NCBI RefSeq assembly: GCF_011764585.1
Contig: NZ_AP022853.1
Location: forward strand, 2,029,501-2,093,500
DNA length: 64,000 nucleotides
Reading direction: 5' to 3'
DNA from: Sulfurimicrobium lacus
Lineage (GTDB): Bacteria > Pseudomonadota > Gammaproteobacteria > Burkholderiales > Sulfuricellaceae
The position numbers and the translations under genes were made by a program. The notes beneath the pieces are model-generated. The model was not told the origin of the DNA and ran no database searches. It saw only the letters and a program-made list of their open reading frames with translations. Positions 1-10,875 of this stretch are shown piece after piece. How positions within the stretch are numbered: position 1 is the first letter of the stretch; every line of letters begins with the position of its first letter.

Positions 1-737
1 GGCGCGGCGATCTTAGCTTTGGAAGGTCGGTGGTAAAGCAGGAATACCGTAGGCCGCTTGTTGCAGTCCGGCTGGTTTTTCTTCCATTCGCCGATGCGTT
101 TCGTCATCACATATTCGGACGCCAGCGTCAGGTCCGAAGCCACGCATAGTTCCGTTTCCGCACCGCAGGTTTCCACCAGATCCTGAAGCAACTGGTTATT
201 GCGGTAGGGTGTCTCGATAAAAATCTGTGTCTGGTTCAGGCGTTGCGACGTCAACTCGATTTCGGCGATCTTTTTCACTCGCTCCGTTTTTTCTGCCGGC
301 AGATAGCCGAGAAACGCAAAGCTCTGGCCGTTGAGTCCCGATGCCATCAGGGAGAGGAGTATGGAAGAAGGTCCCACCAGGGGAACCACGCGGATATTGC
401 GGCTGTGTGCGAGGCGCACCAGGTTGGCGCCCGGATCGGCTACCGCCGGGCAGCCAGCTTCCGACAGCAGGCCGACATCTTCTCCGGCCAGCAATGGCTG
501 CAGCAGGGCCTCGAGTTCCTCATGATGGGTGTGCTCGTTCAACGTGAGCATGCGGATTTCCTGCAACGGGATGGCCGTGCCGGTTTGCTTGAGGAATTGG
601 CGTGCTGTTTTGGGGTGTTCCACTACAAAGGTATGCAGTGAGGCAGCCAAGCGTTTTGCCTGTTCAGGTATGACGGCGTTGAGATCGCCGCCTTCGCCGA
701 GTGGGACGGGGATGAGGTAGAGCGAACCGGTTCCCAT
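1..737 (-). CDS. SAM-dependent methyltransferase of the tetrapyrrole methylase/RsmI-like family (3' end cut by window edge)
   Basis: An open frame of about 245 codons runs from an ATG at 737 to the left edge with no stop. The protein begins MGTGSLYLIPVPLG and carries LLSEAGCPAVADPG and VPLVGPSSILLSLMASG, which match the SAM-binding glycine-rich stretches of the tetrapyrrole methylase family, as in RsmI (16S rRNA ribose methyltransferase). The N-terminal block differs from true RsmI (no VATPIGNLGD), so it is probably a paralogue of unknown substrate. It starts 3 nt after the maf stop, so the two are almost certainly co-transcribed and maf is upstream. Family proteins are about 240 residues, so little should be missing. 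Confidence 0.8.
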   Translation of the reverse strand, partial: MGTGSLYLIPVPLGEGGDLNAVIPEQAKRLAASLHTFVVEHPKTARQFLKQTGTAIPLQEIRMLTLNEHTHHEELEALLQPLLAGEDVGLLSEAGCPAVADPGANLVRLAHSRNIRVVPLVGPSSILLSLMASGLNGQSFAFLGYLPAEKTERVKKIAEIELTSQRLNQTQIFIETPYRNNQLLQDLVETCGAETELCVASDLTLASEYVMTKRIGEWKKNQPDCNKRPTVFLLYHRPSKAKIAA

Positions 738-740
738 GGG

Positions 741-1316
741 TTAGATGACCGCGAAGCCCTCGTTTTGCAGCATGTCGATCAGGGCGATCAGGGGCAGGCC
801 GATCAGGGCATTCGGATCGTCGCCTTCCATCCTGGCGATGAGCGCGATGCCGAGGCCCTCCGATTTGGCGCTGCCGGCACAGTTGTAAGGCTGTTCCTTG
901 AGCAGGTAATGCTCGATCTGCGCATCGCTAAGGTCGCGGAAGCTTACCGTGAACGGAATCAGACGGTTTTGCACGCAGCAGCTTTGACTGTTGTAAAGGC
1001 ACAAAGCGGTATTGAATACGACACTTTTGCCTCGCATCATGCGCAGTTGCCTGGTTGCATTTTCGTGGGTATGGGGCTTGCCGAGTTGCATGCCATCAAG
1101 CGTTGCCACTTGATCGGAGCCGATGATCAGGGCTTCCGGAAACCGTGCCGCACCGATGCGCGCCTTGGCTTCGGCCAGGCGTGTCGCGGTTTGTTCGGGC
1201 GATTCGTCGGGCAGCGGCGTTTCGTCCACTTCCGGTGCAAACACGGTAAACGGTATTTTCAGCCGCTCAAGCAGTTCACGCCGGTATGGGGATGTTGACG
1301 CTAGTATTAGTTGCAT
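741..1316 (-). CDS. Maf family nucleotide pyrophosphatase (YceF/m7GTP type)
   Basis: The 191-residue protein has the Maf signature [14 protein letters not shown] at the N-terminus, the VDETP motif and GSDQVA around residue 67, and [11 protein letters not shown] near the end. Maf proteins hydrolyse non-canonical or modified nucleoside triphosphates to monophosphates. The SDQV version of the catalytic loop is typical of the YceF (7-methyl-GTP) branch rather than the YhdE (dTTP/UTP) branch; the substrate is inferred from this only. It is the usual neighbour of the yceD-rpmF-plsX-fab cluster in proteobacteria, and the methyltransferase gene follows after 3 nt. Confidence 0.9.
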   Translation of the reverse strand: MQLILASTSPYRRELLERLKIPFTVFAPEVDETPLPDESPEQTATRLAEAKARIGAARFPEALIIGSDQVATLDGMQLGKPHTHENATRQLRMMRGKSVVFNTALCLYNSQSCCVQNRLIPFTVSFRDLSDAQIEHYLLKEQPYNCAGSAKSEGLGIALIARMEGDDPNALIGLPLIALIDMLQNEGFAVI

Positions 1317-1321
1317 AGTGC

Positions 1322-1355
1322 GTAGGGTGGGGTAGGCGTAAGCCGTAACCCACCG
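1322..1355. repeat. REP-like palindromic repeat between pycB and maf
   Basis: A G-rich half (GGTGGG, 1326-1331) and its complement (CCCACC, 1349-1354) enclose a GGC-GTAA-GCC mini-hairpin (1335-1344), with one mismatch and one bulge. Sequences of this form (GTAGGGTGGG...CCCACC) occur as dispersed repeats in many proteobacterial genomes. It sits in the 51-bp gap between two genes on the minus strand and could slow or terminate transcription, although no T run follows it. Confidence 0.5.
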
Positions 1356-1367
1356 ACCTTTAATTTA

Positions 1368-3227
1368 TTATTCGGGCTGAATTTCGATCAGGGCCTCATC
1401 GGGCGTGACGGCATCGCCTTTGGCCACAAACACGCCAATAACCGTCCCGCTGATGGAGGCCTGCACTTCGTTTTCCATCTTCATTGCTTCAATCACCAGG
1501 ACGGCATCGCCGGCTTTGACCTTCTGCCCGGTCTTGGCCAGCACGTCGACGATGGTGCCGGGCATGGCGGTTGTGACGTGGCCCTGATGCGAGGGCCTTG
1601 GCCGTTTGCCGGCGGCAGATTTCTTGTCGCTACTCTTGACCTTGCCGCTGCCCGTGGCGACGCCACCGGGTCCACCGTAGACTTCGATTTCGGCCAGGGT
1701 TTCCACCAGCACTTCTTCCGGCACACCATCGACGGAAACGTAGAACGGCCGGGCGTCTTCGCCGGGCCGTCCGGAGCCGGTGACGTGAATGTGGTAGGTC
1801 TCGCCATGCAGCGTGACATTGAACTCGTTGGCGGCGTAAAACGGGCCGCAGGCTGTATTGGTGCCCATCGGCAACAACTGCTCCGGCTTGAGCGCATCGG
1901 CGGCGCGTTCCTGCAGAAAGTTGCGGCCCAGTTCCGGAAACATGGCGTAGGTCAGGACATCTTCCTCGCTTTTCGCAAGACTTTCGATTTCGCCGCGCAG
2001 CTTGTCCATCTCGTCTTCCAGCATGTCGGCCGGGCGGCAGGTGATGATTTCCTGATTGCCGATGGCGAGGCTGCGTACTTCTGAATTGACTGAGCCGGGA
2101 GCCTTGCCGTAGCGGCCCATGAAGTAGTTTTTTACCTCGGTGGTGACCGACTGGTAGCGTTCGCCGGTGAGCACGTTGAGTACGGCCTGGGTGCCGACGA
2201 TTTGCGAGGTCGGTGTGACCAGGGGAGGAAAGCCGAGGTCTTCGCGTACGCGCGGGATTTCCAGCAGCACCTCATCCATGCGGTTGAGCGCGCCTTGTTC
2301 CTTCAACTGGTTGGAGAGGTTGGAGATCATCCCGCCCGGGACCTGGTTGACCAGCACGCGTGTATCCACGCCGGTGAATGCGCTTTCGTACTGCCAGTAT
2401 TTTTTGCGCACTTCGCGGAAGTAAGCGGTGATTTCCTGCAGTGCCGCCAAGTCGAGGCCGGTATCGTATTCTGTGCCGGCCAGGGCGGCGACGATGCTCT
2501 CCGTCGATGAATGGCTGGCGCCTTCGCCGAAGGAAGAGTTGCAGGTGTCGAGTATGGTCGCGCCGTTTTCCACGCCCTTGAGGAAGCACATCGCGGAAAG
2601 TCCGGAGGTGGCATGGCTGTGCAGGTGGATCGGTATGCTGGTGGCGGATTTCAGCGCCTTGACCAGTTCGGCGGTGCTGTTGGGGGTCAACAAACCGGCC
2701 ATGTCCTTGATGGCCAGGGTGTCGCATCCCATGGCTTCGAATTCCCTGGCCATGGCGACGAAATAGGGGATGTCATGCACCGGGCTGGTGGTGTAGCTGA
2801 TGGCACCTTCGGCGACCTTGCCGGCCTTCTTTACCGCCTCGATGGAAACTTTCATGTTGCGCAGATCGTTCAGCGCATCGAACACGCGGAACACGTCGAC
2901 GCCGTTGTCGGCGGACTTCTGCACGAAGGCGCGCACCACGTCGTCGGAATAGTGGCGATAGCCGAGCAGGTTCTGGCCGCGCAGCAGCATCTGGATGCGC
3001 GAGTTGGGCAGCGCCTTGCGCAGCTTTTTAAGGCGATCCCATGGATCTTCGCGCAGGAATCGTACGCAGGCATCGAAAGTGGCCCCGCCCCAGGCTTCCA
3101 GTGACCAGAAACCGATATTGTCGAGTTTCGCGCAAATGGGCAGCATGTCCTCGGTGCGCATGCGGGTTGCGATCAAGGACTGGTGGCCGTCGCGTAAAAC
3201 CAGTTCGCTGATGAAAACTTTAGCCAT
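1368..3227 (-). CDS. pycB: Pyruvate carboxylase subunit B (carboxyltransferase plus biotinyl domain; oxaloacetate decarboxylase alpha-like)
   Basis: The 619-residue protein opens with the carboxyltransferase motif LRDGHQSLIATRMRTEDM, has the conserved barrel and PYC/OADA domain in the middle, a basic/Ala-rich linker near residues 530-550 and a C-terminal biotinyl domain with EAMKMEN, whose lysine is at about residue 583. It transfers carboxyl from biotin to pyruvate to give oxaloacetate. The biotin carboxylase subunit gene lies 35 bp upstream on the same strand and no membrane beta or gamma decarboxylase subunit is present, which favours an anaplerotic two-subunit pyruvate carboxylase over a sodium-pumping oxaloacetate decarboxylase. 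That direction is inference from context. Confidence 0.9.
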   Translation of the reverse strand: MAKVFISELVLRDGHQSLIATRMRTEDMLPICAKLDNIGFWSLEAWGGATFDACVRFLREDPWDRLKKLRKALPNSRIQMLLRGQNLLGYRHYSDDVVRAFVQKSADNGVDVFRVFDALNDLRNMKVSIEAVKKAGKVAEGAISYTTSPVHDIPYFVAMAREFEAMGCDTLAIKDMAGLLTPNSTAELVKALKSATSIPIHLHSHATSGLSAMCFLKGVENGATILDTCNSSFGEGASHSSTESIVAALAGTEYDTGLDLAALQEITAYFREVRKKYWQYESAFTGVDTRVLVNQVPGGMISNLSNQLKEQGALNRMDEVLLEIPRVREDLGFPPLVTPTSQIVGTQAVLNVLTGERYQSVTTEVKNYFMGRYGKAPGSVNSEVRSLAIGNQEIITCRPADMLEDEMDKLRGEIESLAKSEEDVLTYAMFPELGRNFLQERAADALKPEQLLPMGTNTACGPFYAANEFNVTLHGETYHIHVTGSGRPGEDARPFYVSVDGVPEEVLVETLAEIEVYGGPGGVATGSGKVKSSDKKSAAGKRPRPSHQGHVTTAMPGTIVDVLAKTGQKVKAGDAVLVIEAMKMENEVQASISGTVIGVFVAKGDAVTPDEALIEIQPE

Positions 3228-3262
3228 GCTCTCGTTCCTAAAATTGATGTTACAGGACTATT

Positions 3263-4681
<1,419 letters not shown>

Positions 4682-4800
4682 GTGAAAACCCGAATCTCAA
4701 TTATTTTTGGCTGGGGCAGGCTTTGGCGATGCATGAACCGCCCAACGTAAACCCCGATCCAGCAAAACGGCCGTTCGTGGGCGAAACTCTTAAAGGCTTT

Positions 4801-4829
4801 TTGACACAAAAGCCGAAAAATTATATCAT
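4801..4829 (+). promoter_or_regulatory. Strong sigma-70 promoter of the yceD-rpmF-fab operon
   Basis: A perfect -35 (TTGACA, 4801-4806) and a five-of-six -10 (TATCAT, 4824-4829) are separated by 17 bp. Transcription should begin around 4836-4839, at or immediately before the proposed ATG of yceD at 4839, so the first gene may have almost no 5' leader. Confidence 0.75.
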
Positions 4830-4838
4830 GTGCGGCTT

Positions 4839-5342
4839 ATGTCTGAACAGGCTGTGGTCGATAACCTAGAATTTGCGCGGCACGGAGCGGTGTTGCAGGG
4901 TGAGTTCGCCATCGCGGAGCTTGATCGGTTGCGGGAGCATCTGCTCTCGAATCAAGGTGTACTGAAGTATACCCTGTTGGGCAAAACCGGCGCAAAAGGC
5001 GAGAGCCTGCTGGAGTGCAGTATCGATGGTAAGCTGGTTTTGCAATGTCAGCGATGTCTTGAAGCGTTGGAGTATCCGCTGCATGTCATTTCCACCCTGA
5101 AAGTGGTAAAAGGCCTGACGCAGTTCGACGATATTGGTGATGAAGATGAAGCTGTAGATTCGATTCCTGCCAGTAAGGCAATGGACGTGTCGGCTTTGTT
5201 CGAGGAAGAAGTTTTATTGAATTTGCCGATTTCACCTCTGCACGCCCCCGGCGCTTGCCGGGAGCAGGATGAGGCAAAGCCGGTGAAAGATGAAAGAACG
5301 AATCCTTTCGGTGCCCTGGCGGCCCTGAAAGGGAAACTGTAA
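4839..5342 (+). CDS. yceD: YceD family protein (DUF177), ribosomal L32-linked
   Basis: The product is 167 residues from ATG 4839 (a GTG at 4830 would add three). It has the DUF177 hallmarks: CQRCLE near residue 70, an acidic middle region and a C-terminal NPFGALAALKGKL. YceD is the almost invariant upstream partner of rpmF and is required for normal 23S rRNA accumulation in plants and E. coli; its molecular action is not settled. It precedes rpmF by 15 bp. No Shine-Dalgarno sequence precedes the start, and the promoter -10 box ends 9 nt before it, suggesting leaderless or nearly leaderless translation. Confidence 0.9.
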   Translation: MSEQAVVDNLEFARHGAVLQGEFAIAELDRLREHLLSNQGVLKYTLLGKTGAKGESLLECSIDGKLVLQCQRCLEALEYPLHVISTLKVVKGLTQFDDIGDEDEAVDSIPASKAMDVSALFEEEVLLNLPISPLHAPGACREQDEAKPVKDERTNPFGALAALKGKL

Positions 5343-5357
5343 TTTAAGGAGTTTGAA

Positions 5358-5537
5358 ATGGCTGTCCAGCAAAACAAGAAATCCCCTTCCAAGCGTGGCA
5401 TGCACCGCGCACATGACTTTCTGACCAACCCGGCCCTGGCTGTTGAGCCGACCACCGGGGAAGCGCATTTGCGCCACCACGTAAGTCCGAGCGGCTTTTA
5501 CCGTGGCCGCAAAGTTACGCGCGCCAAAGGCGAGTAA
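5358..5537 (+). CDS. rpmF: 50S ribosomal protein L32
   Basis: This 59-residue protein begins [20 protein letters not shown] and continues with the typical [15 protein letters not shown]-terminus of L32. It is a structural protein of the large ribosomal subunit. An AAGGAG ribosome binding site lies 7 nt before the ATG. The arrangement yceD-rpmF-plsX couples ribosome production to lipid synthesis and is conserved across proteobacteria. The CxxC zinc ligands found in some L32 proteins are absent, which is normal for this group. Confidence 0.96.
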   Translation: MAVQQNKKSPSKRGMHRAHDFLTNPALAVEPTTGEAHLRHHVSPSGFYRGRKVTRAKGE

Positions 5538-5578
5538 CAGAAGCGCACCTCTGCGGCCGGATTCCCGGTCGCTAACAA

Positions 5579-6601
5579 ATGGAAATTACTGTCGCGATTG
5601 ACGCTATGGGCGGTGACCATGGCGCACATGTCACCGTGCCCGCCGCTCTGGAGATCCTGCGCCGGGATCCAGACGTTAATATCGTTCTGGTGGGGCTCGT
5701 TGAAGTTATCGAGGCCGAGTTGCGCGCGCATCGCGCCGCGGTGAGCTCGCGTCTGCGTATTCACCCCGCGAGCGAGGTCGTGACCATGGACGATCAGCCG
5801 GCCCTGGCATTGCGCAGTAAAAAAGATTCTTCGATGCGCGTGGCCGTCAATCTTGTGAAGAGCGGCGAGGCCAATGCCTGCGTTTCCGCCGGTAATACTG
5901 GTGCGCTCATGGCGATTTCCCGTTTTGTCCTCAAGATGCTGCCCGGCATCGAACGCCCGGCCATCGCCTCCGTGCTACCCACCCTCAATGGCCATACCCA
6001 TGTGCTGGATCTTGGCGCCAACGTGGATTGCAGCGCCGAACATCTGCTGCAGTTTGGCATCATGGGCGCCATGCTGGTCGCGGCGGTGGACCATAAGGAG
6101 CGCCCGAGCGTCGGCCTGCTCAACATCGGCGAAGAGGACATCAAGGGCAACGAGGTAGTGAAACGTGCTGCCGAATTGCTGCGGGCAAGCGGTTTGAACT
6201 TCTATGGCAACGTGGAAGGCAATGATATTTACAAAGGAACCACGGATGTGGTGGTTTGCGATGGGTTCGTTGGCAACGTCGCGCTGAAGGCATCCGAGGG
6301 GCTTGCCAAGATGATCGGAGAATTGCTCAAGCAGGAATTCAAGCGCAACTTGCTGACCAAGCTCGCCGGGCTCATGGCGACGCCGGTCATGAATGCTTTC
6401 AAGAAGCGCGTCGATCCGCGCCGCTACAACGGCGCCAGTTTGCTCGGATTGCGCGGCATCGTGGTGAAAAGCCACGGTGGAGCGGACATATTCGCTTATG
6501 AACACGCCATCGAAACGGCAGTGGAAGAAGTGCGCAACGGTGTGCTGCGCCGTATTACCGAACAGATTTCGTTGTTGCACCCAGAACAAGGAGCAGCCTG
6601 A
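5579..6601 (+). CDS. plsX: Phosphate acyltransferase PlsX
   Basis: The 340-residue protein begins [17 protein letters not shown], the PlsX signature, and has [17 protein letters not shown] and [14 protein letters not shown]. PlsX makes acyl-phosphate from acyl-ACP, the substrate for PlsY in phosphatidic acid synthesis; it is a peripheral membrane protein. It is followed directly by fabH (stop TGA at 6599-6601, fabH ATG at 6602), so translation of the two is probably coupled. The length is normal. Confidence 0.96.
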   Translation: MEITVAIDAMGGDHGAHVTVPAALEILRRDPDVNIVLVGLVEVIEAELRAHRAAVSSRLRIHPASEVVTMDDQPALALRSKKDSSMRVAVNLVKSGEANACVSAGNTGALMAISRFVLKMLPGIERPAIASVLPTLNGHTHVLDLGANVDCSAEHLLQFGIMGAMLVAAVDHKERPSVGLLNIGEEDIKGNEVVKRAAELLRASGLNFYGNVEGNDIYKGTTDVVVCDGFVGNVALKASEGLAKMIGELLKQEFKRNLLTKLAGLMATPVMNAFKKRVDPRRYNGASLLGLRGIVVKSHGGADIFAYEHAIETAVEEVRNGVLRRITEQISLLHPEQGAA

Positions 6602-7561
6602 ATGTACTCCCGGATCACCGGCACCGGCAGCTATTTACCTCAGAAAGTGCTGACCAATCACGATCTTGAGCGCATGGTGGATACCTCCCATGACTGGATC
6701 GTCAGTCGCACGGGTATCGAAGAGCGGCATATCGCGGCGGACGACGAGTCCACTAGCGACCTCGCACTGCACGCTAGCCGTCGTGCCATCGAGGCGGCCG
6801 GCATCGACCCGCAGCAGATCGATCTGATCATCGTTGGCACGACCACGCCCGACCGCATGTTTCCCAGTACCGCCTGCCTGTTGCAGGACAAGCTGGGCAT
6901 CAAGAGCGGCGGCCCGGCATTCGACATTCAGGCGGTGTGCAGCGGTTTCGTTTATGCGTTGTCCACAGCCGATCAATTCATTCGCGGCGGACAGAGCAAA
7001 TGCGCGCTGGTGGTCGGCGCGGAGACCATGTCACGCATCGTGGACTGGACCGATCGCAACACCTGCGTGCTGTTCGGCGATGGCGCCGGTGCTGTTATTT
7101 TGCAGGCCAGCGAAACCGAAGGCATCATTTCCACTCATCTCCACGCCGATGGCGGTTACAAGGATTTGCTGGCTGTGGAAGGTGGCGGCTGCGGCGTGAA
7201 CCGTGCCGGAACGCCGCACATGGTGATGGACGGTACGGCAGTATTCAAATTTGCCGTCGGCGTGCTGGATTCCATCGTGGAAGAAACACTCAGCGCCAAC
7301 GGCATGCAAAAATCCGACATCGACTGGCTGGTGCCCCATCAGGCCAATGTCCGTATTATTCAGGCTACTGCCAAGAAGCTCGGTCTGCCCATGGAGCGCG
7401 TGGTGCTGACGGTGAATGCGCATGGCAATACTTCTGCGGCTTCGATTCCCCTGGCCCTGGATACGGCGGTCCGTGAAGGCAAGATCAAGCGCGGCGAGAC
7501 GATTCTCATGGAAGGCGTAGGCGGCGGCTTTACCTGGGGTTCGGTGCTGCTGCGCTGGTAA
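6602..7561 (+). CDS. fabH: 3-oxoacyl-ACP synthase III (KAS III)
   Basis: The 319-residue protein begins [19 protein letters not shown] and holds the Cys-His-Asn triad: Cys in [13 protein letters not shown] (about residue 111), His in PHQANVRI (about 245) and Asn in [11 protein letters not shown] (about 275). It condenses acetyl-CoA with malonyl-ACP to start fatty acid synthesis. It lies in the standard plsX-fabH-fabD-fabG-acpP-fabF operon, touching plsX and 18 bp before fabD. Confidence 0.97.
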   Translation: MYSRITGTGSYLPQKVLTNHDLERMVDTSHDWIVSRTGIEERHIAADDESTSDLALHASRRAIEAAGIDPQQIDLIIVGTTTPDRMFPSTACLLQDKLGIKSGGPAFDIQAVCSGFVYALSTADQFIRGGQSKCALVVGAETMSRIVDWTDRNTCVLFGDGAGAVILQASETEGIISTHLHADGGYKDLLAVEGGGCGVNRAGTPHMVMDGTAVFKFAVGVLDSIVEETLSANGMQKSDIDWLVPHQANVRIIQATAKKLGLPMERVVLTVNAHGNTSAASIPLALDTAVREGKIKRGETILMEGVGGGFTWGSVLLRW

Positions 7562-7579
7562 TCATAGCGAGGATAAATC

Positions 7580-8503
7580 ATGAAATTGGCATTCGTTTTT
7601 CCCGGCCAGGGTTCGCAATCGCTCGGGATGATGCAAGGTTTCGATGCTTTGCCAGTCGTGCGCGAAACTTTCGAAGAAGCAGGCACGGTACTCAAGCAGG
7701 ACCTGTGGCAACTGGTCGCGTCCGGCCCGCTGGAAGCGTTGAATCAGACCGTCAATACCCAGCCGGCCATGCTCGCGGCGGGCGTGGCGGTGTACCGCGC
7801 CTGGCAGCGGGTGGGCGGTAATCAGCCGGCATTCATGGCCGGCCACAGCCTGGGCGAATACAGCGCGCTGGTGGCCTCCGGCGCCCTGACTTTTGCCGAC
7901 GCGCTGCCGCTGGTGCGCTATCGCGCCGAGGTGATGCAGGAGGCGGTGGCCGAAGGCGTGGGCGGCATGGCGGCGATTCTCGGCCTGGACGATGATGCGG
8001 TGCGTGCCGTTTGCGCCGAGGCGGCGCAGGGTGAGGTATTGGAGGCAGTCAACTTCAACTCGCCCGGTCAGGTGGTGATCGCAGGGAACAAGGCCGCCGT
8101 CGAGCGCGGCATGGAACTGGCCAAGTCCAGAGGCGCGAAACGTGCGCTTCCGTTGCCGGTTTCGGTCCCTTCGCACTGCAGTCTGATGAAACCGGCCGCA
8201 GAGAAGCTTGCGCAATATTTGCAAACAGTGAAGCTGAACGCGCCGCAAGTGGCGGTTTTGCACAACGCGGATGTGAAAAGTTATAGCAGCGAGGCGGATA
8301 TCAAGGATGCGCTCGTGCGCCAGCTCTACCAGCCGGTACGCTGGGTCGAAACGATACAGGCCCTTGCCGCCGCCGGGGTGACGCATGTCGCCGAATGCGG
8401 TCCAGGCAAAGTGCTGGCCGGGCTGAACAAGCGCATCGTGGCGGAAATGCAGGGCCTGGCGCTGACCGACGCGGCTGCGCTGGAACAAGCCAAGTCAATC
8501 TAA
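7580..8503 (+). CDS. fabD: Malonyl-CoA:ACP transacylase
   Basis: The 307-residue protein begins MKLAFVFPGQGSQSLGMM and has the catalytic serine motif GHSLGEYSALVA near residue 92 and the histidine motif VPSHCSLMKP near residue 195. It loads malonyl groups on ACP. It lies 18 bp after fabH and 17 bp before fabG. Nothing unusual is seen. Confidence 0.97.
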   Translation: MKLAFVFPGQGSQSLGMMQGFDALPVVRETFEEAGTVLKQDLWQLVASGPLEALNQTVNTQPAMLAAGVAVYRAWQRVGGNQPAFMAGHSLGEYSALVASGALTFADALPLVRYRAEVMQEAVAEGVGGMAAILGLDDDAVRAVCAEAAQGEVLEAVNFNSPGQVVIAGNKAAVERGMELAKSRGAKRALPLPVSVPSHCSLMKPAAEKLAQYLQTVKLNAPQVAVLHNADVKSYSSEADIKDALVRQLYQPVRWVETIQALAAAGVTHVAECGPGKVLAGLNKRIVAEMQGLALTDAAALEQAKSI

Positions 8504-8520
8504 AAGTTAAGGGAGAAACG

Positions 8521-9261
8521 ATGCTGCAAGGACAAATTGCGCTGGTCACAGGCGCCAGCCGCGGGATTGGCCAGGCCGTGGCGCTGGATCTGGGCAAGAA
8601 TGGTGCGACCGTGATCGGAACCGCCACCAGCGAAAGCGGCGCGGAAAAAATCTCGGCATACCTGAAGGAGGCCGGCGTCAAAGGTGCGGGCTTTGCCCTG
8701 GACGTCAACGACAAGGCGCAAGTGAGCGCCGTGCTGGATGCCATTCAGAAACAGTTCGGCGACATAGCCATCCTGGTCAACAATGCCGGCATTACCCGTG
8801 ACAACCTCCTGATGCGCATGAAAGAGGAAGAGTGGGACGCGATCATGGAGACCAACCTCAAATCGGTATTCCGCATGAGCCAGGCCGTGCTGCGTGCGAT
8901 GATGAAGGCGCGTTATGGCCGTATCGTCAGCATCGCTTCGGTGGTCGGCACCATGGGCAACGCCGGGCAAACCAATTACGCCGCCGCCAAGGCGGGCATT
9001 ATCGGCTTTTCCAAATCGCTGGCACGCGAAGTGGGGAGCCGCAACATCACCGTCAACTGCGTTGCGCCCGGTTTTATCGATACCGACATGACGCGCGCGC
9101 TGTCGGATGATCAGCGCAACGGCCTGCTGACACACATTCCCCTGGCGCGTCTCGGGACCGTAGATGACATCGCCGCGAGCGTCACCTTCCTGGCTTCCCC
9201 GCGCGCGGGTTACATCACAGGCGCCACCATGCACGTCAATGGTGGCATGTATATGGATTAA
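8521..9261 (+). CDS. fabG: 3-oxoacyl-ACP reductase
   Basis: The 246-residue short-chain dehydrogenase begins MLQGQIALVTGASRGIGQ (NADPH-binding TGxxxGIG), has NNAGITRDNLLMRM and the catalytic Ser-Tyr-Lys with YAAAKAG near residue 150. It reduces 3-oxoacyl-ACP in the elongation cycle. The frame is open further upstream inside fabD, but the ATG at 8521 with a GGGAGAAAC ribosome binding site gives the standard length. Confidence 0.96.
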   Translation: MLQGQIALVTGASRGIGQAVALDLGKNGATVIGTATSESGAEKISAYLKEAGVKGAGFALDVNDKAQVSAVLDAIQKQFGDIAILVNNAGITRDNLLMRMKEEEWDAIMETNLKSVFRMSQAVLRAMMKARYGRIVSIASVVGTMGNAGQTNYAAAKAGIIGFSKSLAREVGSRNITVNCVAPGFIDTDMTRALSDDQRNGLLTHIPLARLGTVDDIAASVTFLASPRAGYITGATMHVNGGMYMD

Positions 9262-9271
9262 TGCGGTTCTT

Positions 9272-9291
9272 CCCGCCATTGGTGCGGCGGG
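9272..9291 (+). promoter_or_regulatory. Intergenic hairpin between fabG and acpP
   Basis: CCCGCC (9272-9277) and GGCGGG (9286-9291) can pair around an 8-nt loop in the 93-bp gap before acpP. There is no T run, so it looks like an mRNA-stabilising or attenuating structure that may help give acpP its much higher expression, rather than a full terminator. This role is inferred. Confidence 0.4.
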
Positions 9292-9354
9292 GAAACTCTG
9301 TTAAAATGCGGCGAATTTTTCGCATGTACTGTCAAACGAGAGGATAGAAATAAT

Positions 9355-9591
9355 ATGAGCGATATCGAACTGCGTGTTAAGAAAATTGTGGCCGAGCAGC
9401 TGGGCGTGAATGAAGCTGAAGTCAAAATCGAGTCCTCCTTCGTGGACGATCTCGGTGCGGACTCCCTCGACACCGTGGAACTGGTGATGGCGCTGGAAGA
9501 AGAATTCGACTGCGAAATCCCTGATGAAGAAGCCGAAAAGATCACCACCGTGAAACAGGCTGTTGATTACATCAACGCCCACCCCAAGTAA
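9355..9591 (+). CDS. acpP: Acyl carrier protein
   Basis: The 78-residue acidic protein has the phosphopantetheine attachment site [18 protein letters not shown] with the serine near residue 38. It carries growing acyl chains in fatty acid synthesis. It follows fabG after 93 bp, the longest gap in this operon, and precedes fabF by 30 bp. An AGAGGA ribosome binding site is present. Confidence 0.98.
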   Translation: MSDIELRVKKIVAEQLGVNEAEVKIESSFVDDLGADSLDTVELVMALEEEFDCEIPDEEAEKITTVKQAVDYINAHPK

Positions 9592-9621
9592 TTTCCAGTT
9601 TTAACCCGAAACGGAGTCACC

Positions 9622-10854
9622 TTGGCTAAACGCAGAGTTGTCATCACCGGCTTGGGAGCAGTATCCCCGGTCGGTATCGGCGTCGGCGAGACCTGGAGCA
9701 ACATCGTCGCTGGCAAATCCGGTATCACCAGGATTACCCGCTTCGACGCATCCGCCTTCGCTTCCCAGGTCGCTGGGGAAGTGAAGAATTTCGACGTCAC
9801 CCAGTTCCTTTCCGCCAAGGAAGCGCGCCGCATGGATATTTTCATCCATTACGGCATGGTGGCGGGCATGGAAGCCTTCAAGGATTCCGGCCTGGAAGTG
9901 ACGCCGGAAAATGCCGACCGTATCGGGGTCAATATCGGCTCTGGCATCGGCGGCCTGCCGATGATCGAGGAAACGCACACCACCTACCTGGAAAGCGGAC
10001 CGCGCAAAATTTCACCGTTCTTCATTCCGGGTACCATCATCAACATGATCTCCGGCAACCTGTCGATCATGTTCGGTCTGAAAGGCCCCAATTACGCTGT
10101 GGTGACGGCTTGTACCACCGGGCTGCACGCAATCGGCATCGGCGCACGAACCATTGCCTACGGCGATGCGGATGTGATGGTTTGCGGCGGCGCGGAATCG
10201 ACCGTATCTCCCCTTGCTGTCGGCGGGTTCGCCTCCGCCAAGGCGCTCTCCTCGCGCAACGACGATCCCGCGACCGCCAGTCGGCCTTGGGACAAGGGGC
10301 GTGATGGTTTCGTGCTGGGCGAGGGTGCCGGTGTGCTGGTGCTGGAAGAGTATGAACACGCCAAGGCCCGCGGCGCCAAGATTTACGCGGAACTTGCGGG
10401 GTTCGGCATGAGTGGCGATGCTTACCACATGACAGCGCCCGACACCGATGGTCCGAGACGTTCCATGGTCAAGGCCTTGCACGATGCCGGCGTCAACCCG
10501 GACGAGATTCAGTATATCAATGCCCACGGCACTTCCACGCCGCTGGGCGACAAGAACGAAACCGAGGCCATCAAGCTGGCCTTCGGTGATGCCGCCCACA
10601 AGCTGGTGGTCAATTCCACCAAATCCATGACCGGTCACCTGCTGGGTGGCGCCGGCGGTCTGGAGTCGGTGCTGACCGTTCTTGCCGTGCATAATCAGGT
10701 GTCGCCGCCCACCATCAACATCTTCGAGCAGGATCCGGAGTGCGATCTGGATTATTGCGCCAACACGGCGCGGGACATGAAGATCGACGTGGCGCTGAAG
10801 AACAACTTCGGCTTCGGCGGCACCAACGGTTCGCTGGTGTTCCGCCGCGTTTAA
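9622..10854 (+). CDS. fabF: 3-oxoacyl-ACP synthase II
   Basis: The 410-residue protein begins MAKRRVVITGLGAVSPVG from a TTG start at 9622 preceded by CGGAG. The KAS II triad is complete: Cys in VTACTTGLHA (about residue 162), His in NAHGTSTPLGD (about 302) and His in KSMTGHLLGGAGG (about 339). It elongates acyl-ACP. It ends the fab operon, with pabB 21 bp downstream. Confidence 0.96.
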   Translation: MAKRRVVITGLGAVSPVGIGVGETWSNIVAGKSGITRITRFDASAFASQVAGEVKNFDVTQFLSAKEARRMDIFIHYGMVAGMEAFKDSGLEVTPENADRIGVNIGSGIGGLPMIEETHTTYLESGPRKISPFFIPGTIINMISGNLSIMFGLKGPNYAVVTACTTGLHAIGIGARTIAYGDADVMVCGGAESTVSPLAVGGFASAKALSSRNDDPATASRPWDKGRDGFVLGEGAGVLVLEEYEHAKARGAKIYAELAGFGMSGDAYHMTAPDTDGPRRSMVKALHDAGVNPDEIQYINAHGTSTPLGDKNETEAIKLAFGDAAHKLVVNSTKSMTGHLLGGAGGLESVLTVLAVHNQVSPPTINIFEQDPECDLDYCANTARDMKIDVALKNNFGFGGTNGSLVFRRV

Positions 10855-10875
10855 AACTTTCCTGGAGGGCCAGGC

